From assembly GCA_001302725.1 (NCBI GenBank), contig LIZU01000133.1, positions 1 through 6,557 on the forward strand: DNA of 6,557 nucleotides, given 5' to 3'. This document shows positions 5,421 through 6,557 of this stretch, piece after piece. The notes beneath the pieces are model-generated. The model was given only the letters and a program-made list of their open reading frames with translations, was not told the DNA's origin and did not search any database. Within the stretch, counting starts at the first letter, position 1, and every line of letters begins with the position of its first letter. A program made the position numbers and the translations under genes. Source of the stretch: a candidate division Zixibacteria bacterium DG_27. Lineage in GTDB: Bacteria; Zixibacteria; MSB-5A5; DG-27.

Positions 5421-6064
5421 TGGTCCCAACCCCCGGGGGGAGAATCACTAAAATAGAGCCCCAGAAGAAGAATCCTAAACGATTCTCGCTTTTCATCGAT
5501 AATGAATTTGCTATGGGGGTAAATCAGGAATTGCTCCTCAAATTCAATCTAAGCGAGGGGGTTCACCTCTCCCAGGAGCAGCTCGAGGTCATCGAACGAG
5601 AGGAAACCTTCAGACAGGCAAAAGAGGTCGCCCTGAGGAGTCTCTCCCGCACCCCGAAAAGCACCAGAGAGATCTCGAGGAGATTGAGGGATCGGGGTTT
5701 CGAAGAGCAGCTCATCGGGGAGGTTGTTTGTGAACTGGAGAAATACGGCTATCTGAATGACCGAGATTTCGCCAGGATTTATTCCGAGGGCTGTCTGCGA
5801 ACTAATCCCCTGGGCCCCAGATTGCTCTCTCAGAAACTGTTCAAGAAGGGGCTGAGTCGAGAGTTAATCGAACAGACGGTCGAAGAGACTTACCGCCAGC
5901 ATGATGAGGTCACCTTGGCGAAGAGGTTGCTGATGAAGAGAAGAGAGGCATACGAGGGTCTCGATTCTCGAATCGCCAGAAAGAGGAAGGCGGACTACCT
6001 TGCCAGACGCGGTTTTTGCTGGGATGCCATCAGAGAGGCCTTAGATGTAAAAGAGGATGAATAA
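5417..6064 (+). CDS. recX: RecX, regulator of RecA
   Basis: This 215-residue protein is a RecX family member with the usual tandem three-helix repeats. After a beta-rich N-terminus (ITKIEPQKKNPKRFSLFIDN, 10-29), repeat one covers about 65-110 and includes ALRSLSRTPKSTREISRRL and RGFEEQLIGEVVCELEKYGYL (93-113). Then comes NDRDFARIYSEGCL (114-127), the family's most conserved segment. Repeat two follows with GPRLLSQKLFKKGLSRELIEQ (133-153). Repeat three is at about 163-210, ending RRGFCWDAIREAL. RecX binds in the RecA filament groove and limits filament growth, ATPase activity and the SOS response. ATG 5417 overlaps recA's TGA in the pattern ATGA, and a second in-frame ATG follows at once (5420), so either could serve. 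There is no strong ribosome binding site, which fits translation by ribosomes finishing recA and should keep RecX lower than RecA. Confidence 0.97.
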   Translation: MMVPTPGGRITKIEPQKKNPKRFSLFIDNEFAMGVNQELLLKFNLSEGVHLSQEQLEVIEREETFRQAKEVALRSLSRTPKSTREISRRLRDRGFEEQLIGEVVCELEKYGYLNDRDFARIYSEGCLRTNPLGPRLLSQKLFKKGLSRELIEQTVEETYRQHDEVTLAKRLLMKRREAYEGLDSRIARKRKADYLARRGFCWDAIREALDVKEDE

Positions 6065-6113
6065 GCAAGCCACTATGCACCATTAACCATGAACTACACT
6101 GCCAACGGTTGCC

Positions 6114-6557
6114 ATGCCACACTTTCAACTGAGCGACATAAAACTGTATTATGAGCAGTACGGTAGCGGAGCTAACCTGGTGCTCCTTCATGGCTTTTCC
6201 CTGAATTCCTTGATGTGGGAGCCACATCGAGAGTTCTTTGAGGACAGGTACCGGGTAACCTTGATCGATCTTCGCGGCTTCGGCAAATCCGGCGTGGGTG
6301 ATCGCTGGTCGCACGAGGTTATGGCCGAAGATGTGTGGCGCCTCCTGAACCATCTGGAAATTGACAAGACTGCCCTTTTGGGCTTTTCGATGAGTGGGCC
6401 GACGGCGATGAGGTTGGCGATCGATCATCCTGGTCTGGTGACAGTGCTGATATTGGTCTCAAGTATCCTGCCCCTTGTGGAAAAAAGGCCGAGTGAGAGA
6501 CAAAAGAACGAGACCGCTTTGGAGATTGCGATTTTACAGGGGCAGGGCATCGGGGCT
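6114..6557 (+). CDS. Alpha/beta-fold hydrolase, N-terminal part
   Basis: The frame is open from ATG 6114 to the window edge, giving the first 148 residues of an alpha/beta hydrolase. Visible elements are the opening strand IKLYYEQYGSG (9-19), the oxyanion-hole motif LLHGFS (24-29) followed by MW (34-35), the strand VTLIDLRGFGKSG (48-60), and the nucleophile elbow LLGFSMSGPTAMRLA (88-102) with Ser92 as predicted nucleophile. The cap domain begins near 120. The acid and histidine of the triad lie outside the window. The elbow has Ser instead of the usual Gly at the last position (G-F-S-M-S), a small-residue substitution that family rules allow. Substrate cannot be guessed: esterases, lactonases, haloperoxidase-like proteins and C-C hydrolases share this start. 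The gene is 49 bases after recX, with no clear ribosome binding site and no terminator between, so read-through from recX is possible. In-frame starts further upstream are blocked by TAA at 6084-6086. Confidence 0.94.
   Translation, partial: MPHFQLSDIKLYYEQYGSGANLVLLHGFSLNSLMWEPHREFFEDRYRVTLIDLRGFGKSGVGDRWSHEVMAEDVWRLLNHLEIDKTALLGFSMSGPTAMRLAIDHPGLVTVLILVSSILPLVEKRPSERQKNETALEIAILQGQGIGA

Noticed and set aside
6030..6428. Antisense open frame across the recX end and hydrolase start
   Set aside because: It overlaps two well-supported + strand genes and its translation shows no family motif.

Overview
This is a bacterial chromosomal segment carrying a DNA-recombination and repair gene cluster in the order cinA - thpR - HEPN gene - recA - recX, all on the + strand. 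A RecA/RecX pair with full bacterial signatures excludes an archaeon. The adjacency of cinA, thpR (2'-5' RNA ligase family), recA and recX is a known arrangement in several bacterial phyla, so it does not fix the taxon. I cannot assign a phylum from the sequence alone. The core genes are moderately GC-rich, and the block at about 840-1850 is visibly richer in A+T.

Layout. Positions 1-216 hold the 3' end of an MscS-type mechanosensitive channel. Positions 217-365 are a leader with a good sigma-70-type promoter, followed by a small membrane-anchored bacterial PH-domain protein (366-818). Positions 819-1182 hold no convincing gene. Then come two tightly coupled small membrane-protein genes of unknown function (1183-1581 and 1583-1846). 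cinA (1917-3158), thpR (3187-3741) and a lone HEPN-domain gene (3782-4183) follow with short gaps. After a 187-base gap containing a strong promoter (TTGAAG-17-TATACT) come recA (4371-5420) and recX (5417-6064), which overlap by four bases. The window ends inside an alpha/beta-hydrolase gene (6114 to beyond 6557).

How the genes fit together. RecA forms the strand-exchange and SOS-signalling filament, and RecX, translated from the same message, limits that filament. CinA probably recycles nicotinamide mononucleotide, a by-product of NAD use, including by NAD-dependent DNA ligase. ThpR is a 2H phosphoesterase acting on RNA 2',3'-cyclic phosphate ends. The HEPN protein lacks the usual RNase motif and has no nucleotidyltransferase partner in view, so its role is open.

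I did not find a clear undescribed system. The parts least explained by known families are the two-gene membrane cassette at 1183-1846, the gene-poor stretch before it, and the lone HEPN gene just ahead of recA. No tRNA, rRNA, CRISPR array, insertion sequence or convincing intrinsic terminator is visible.
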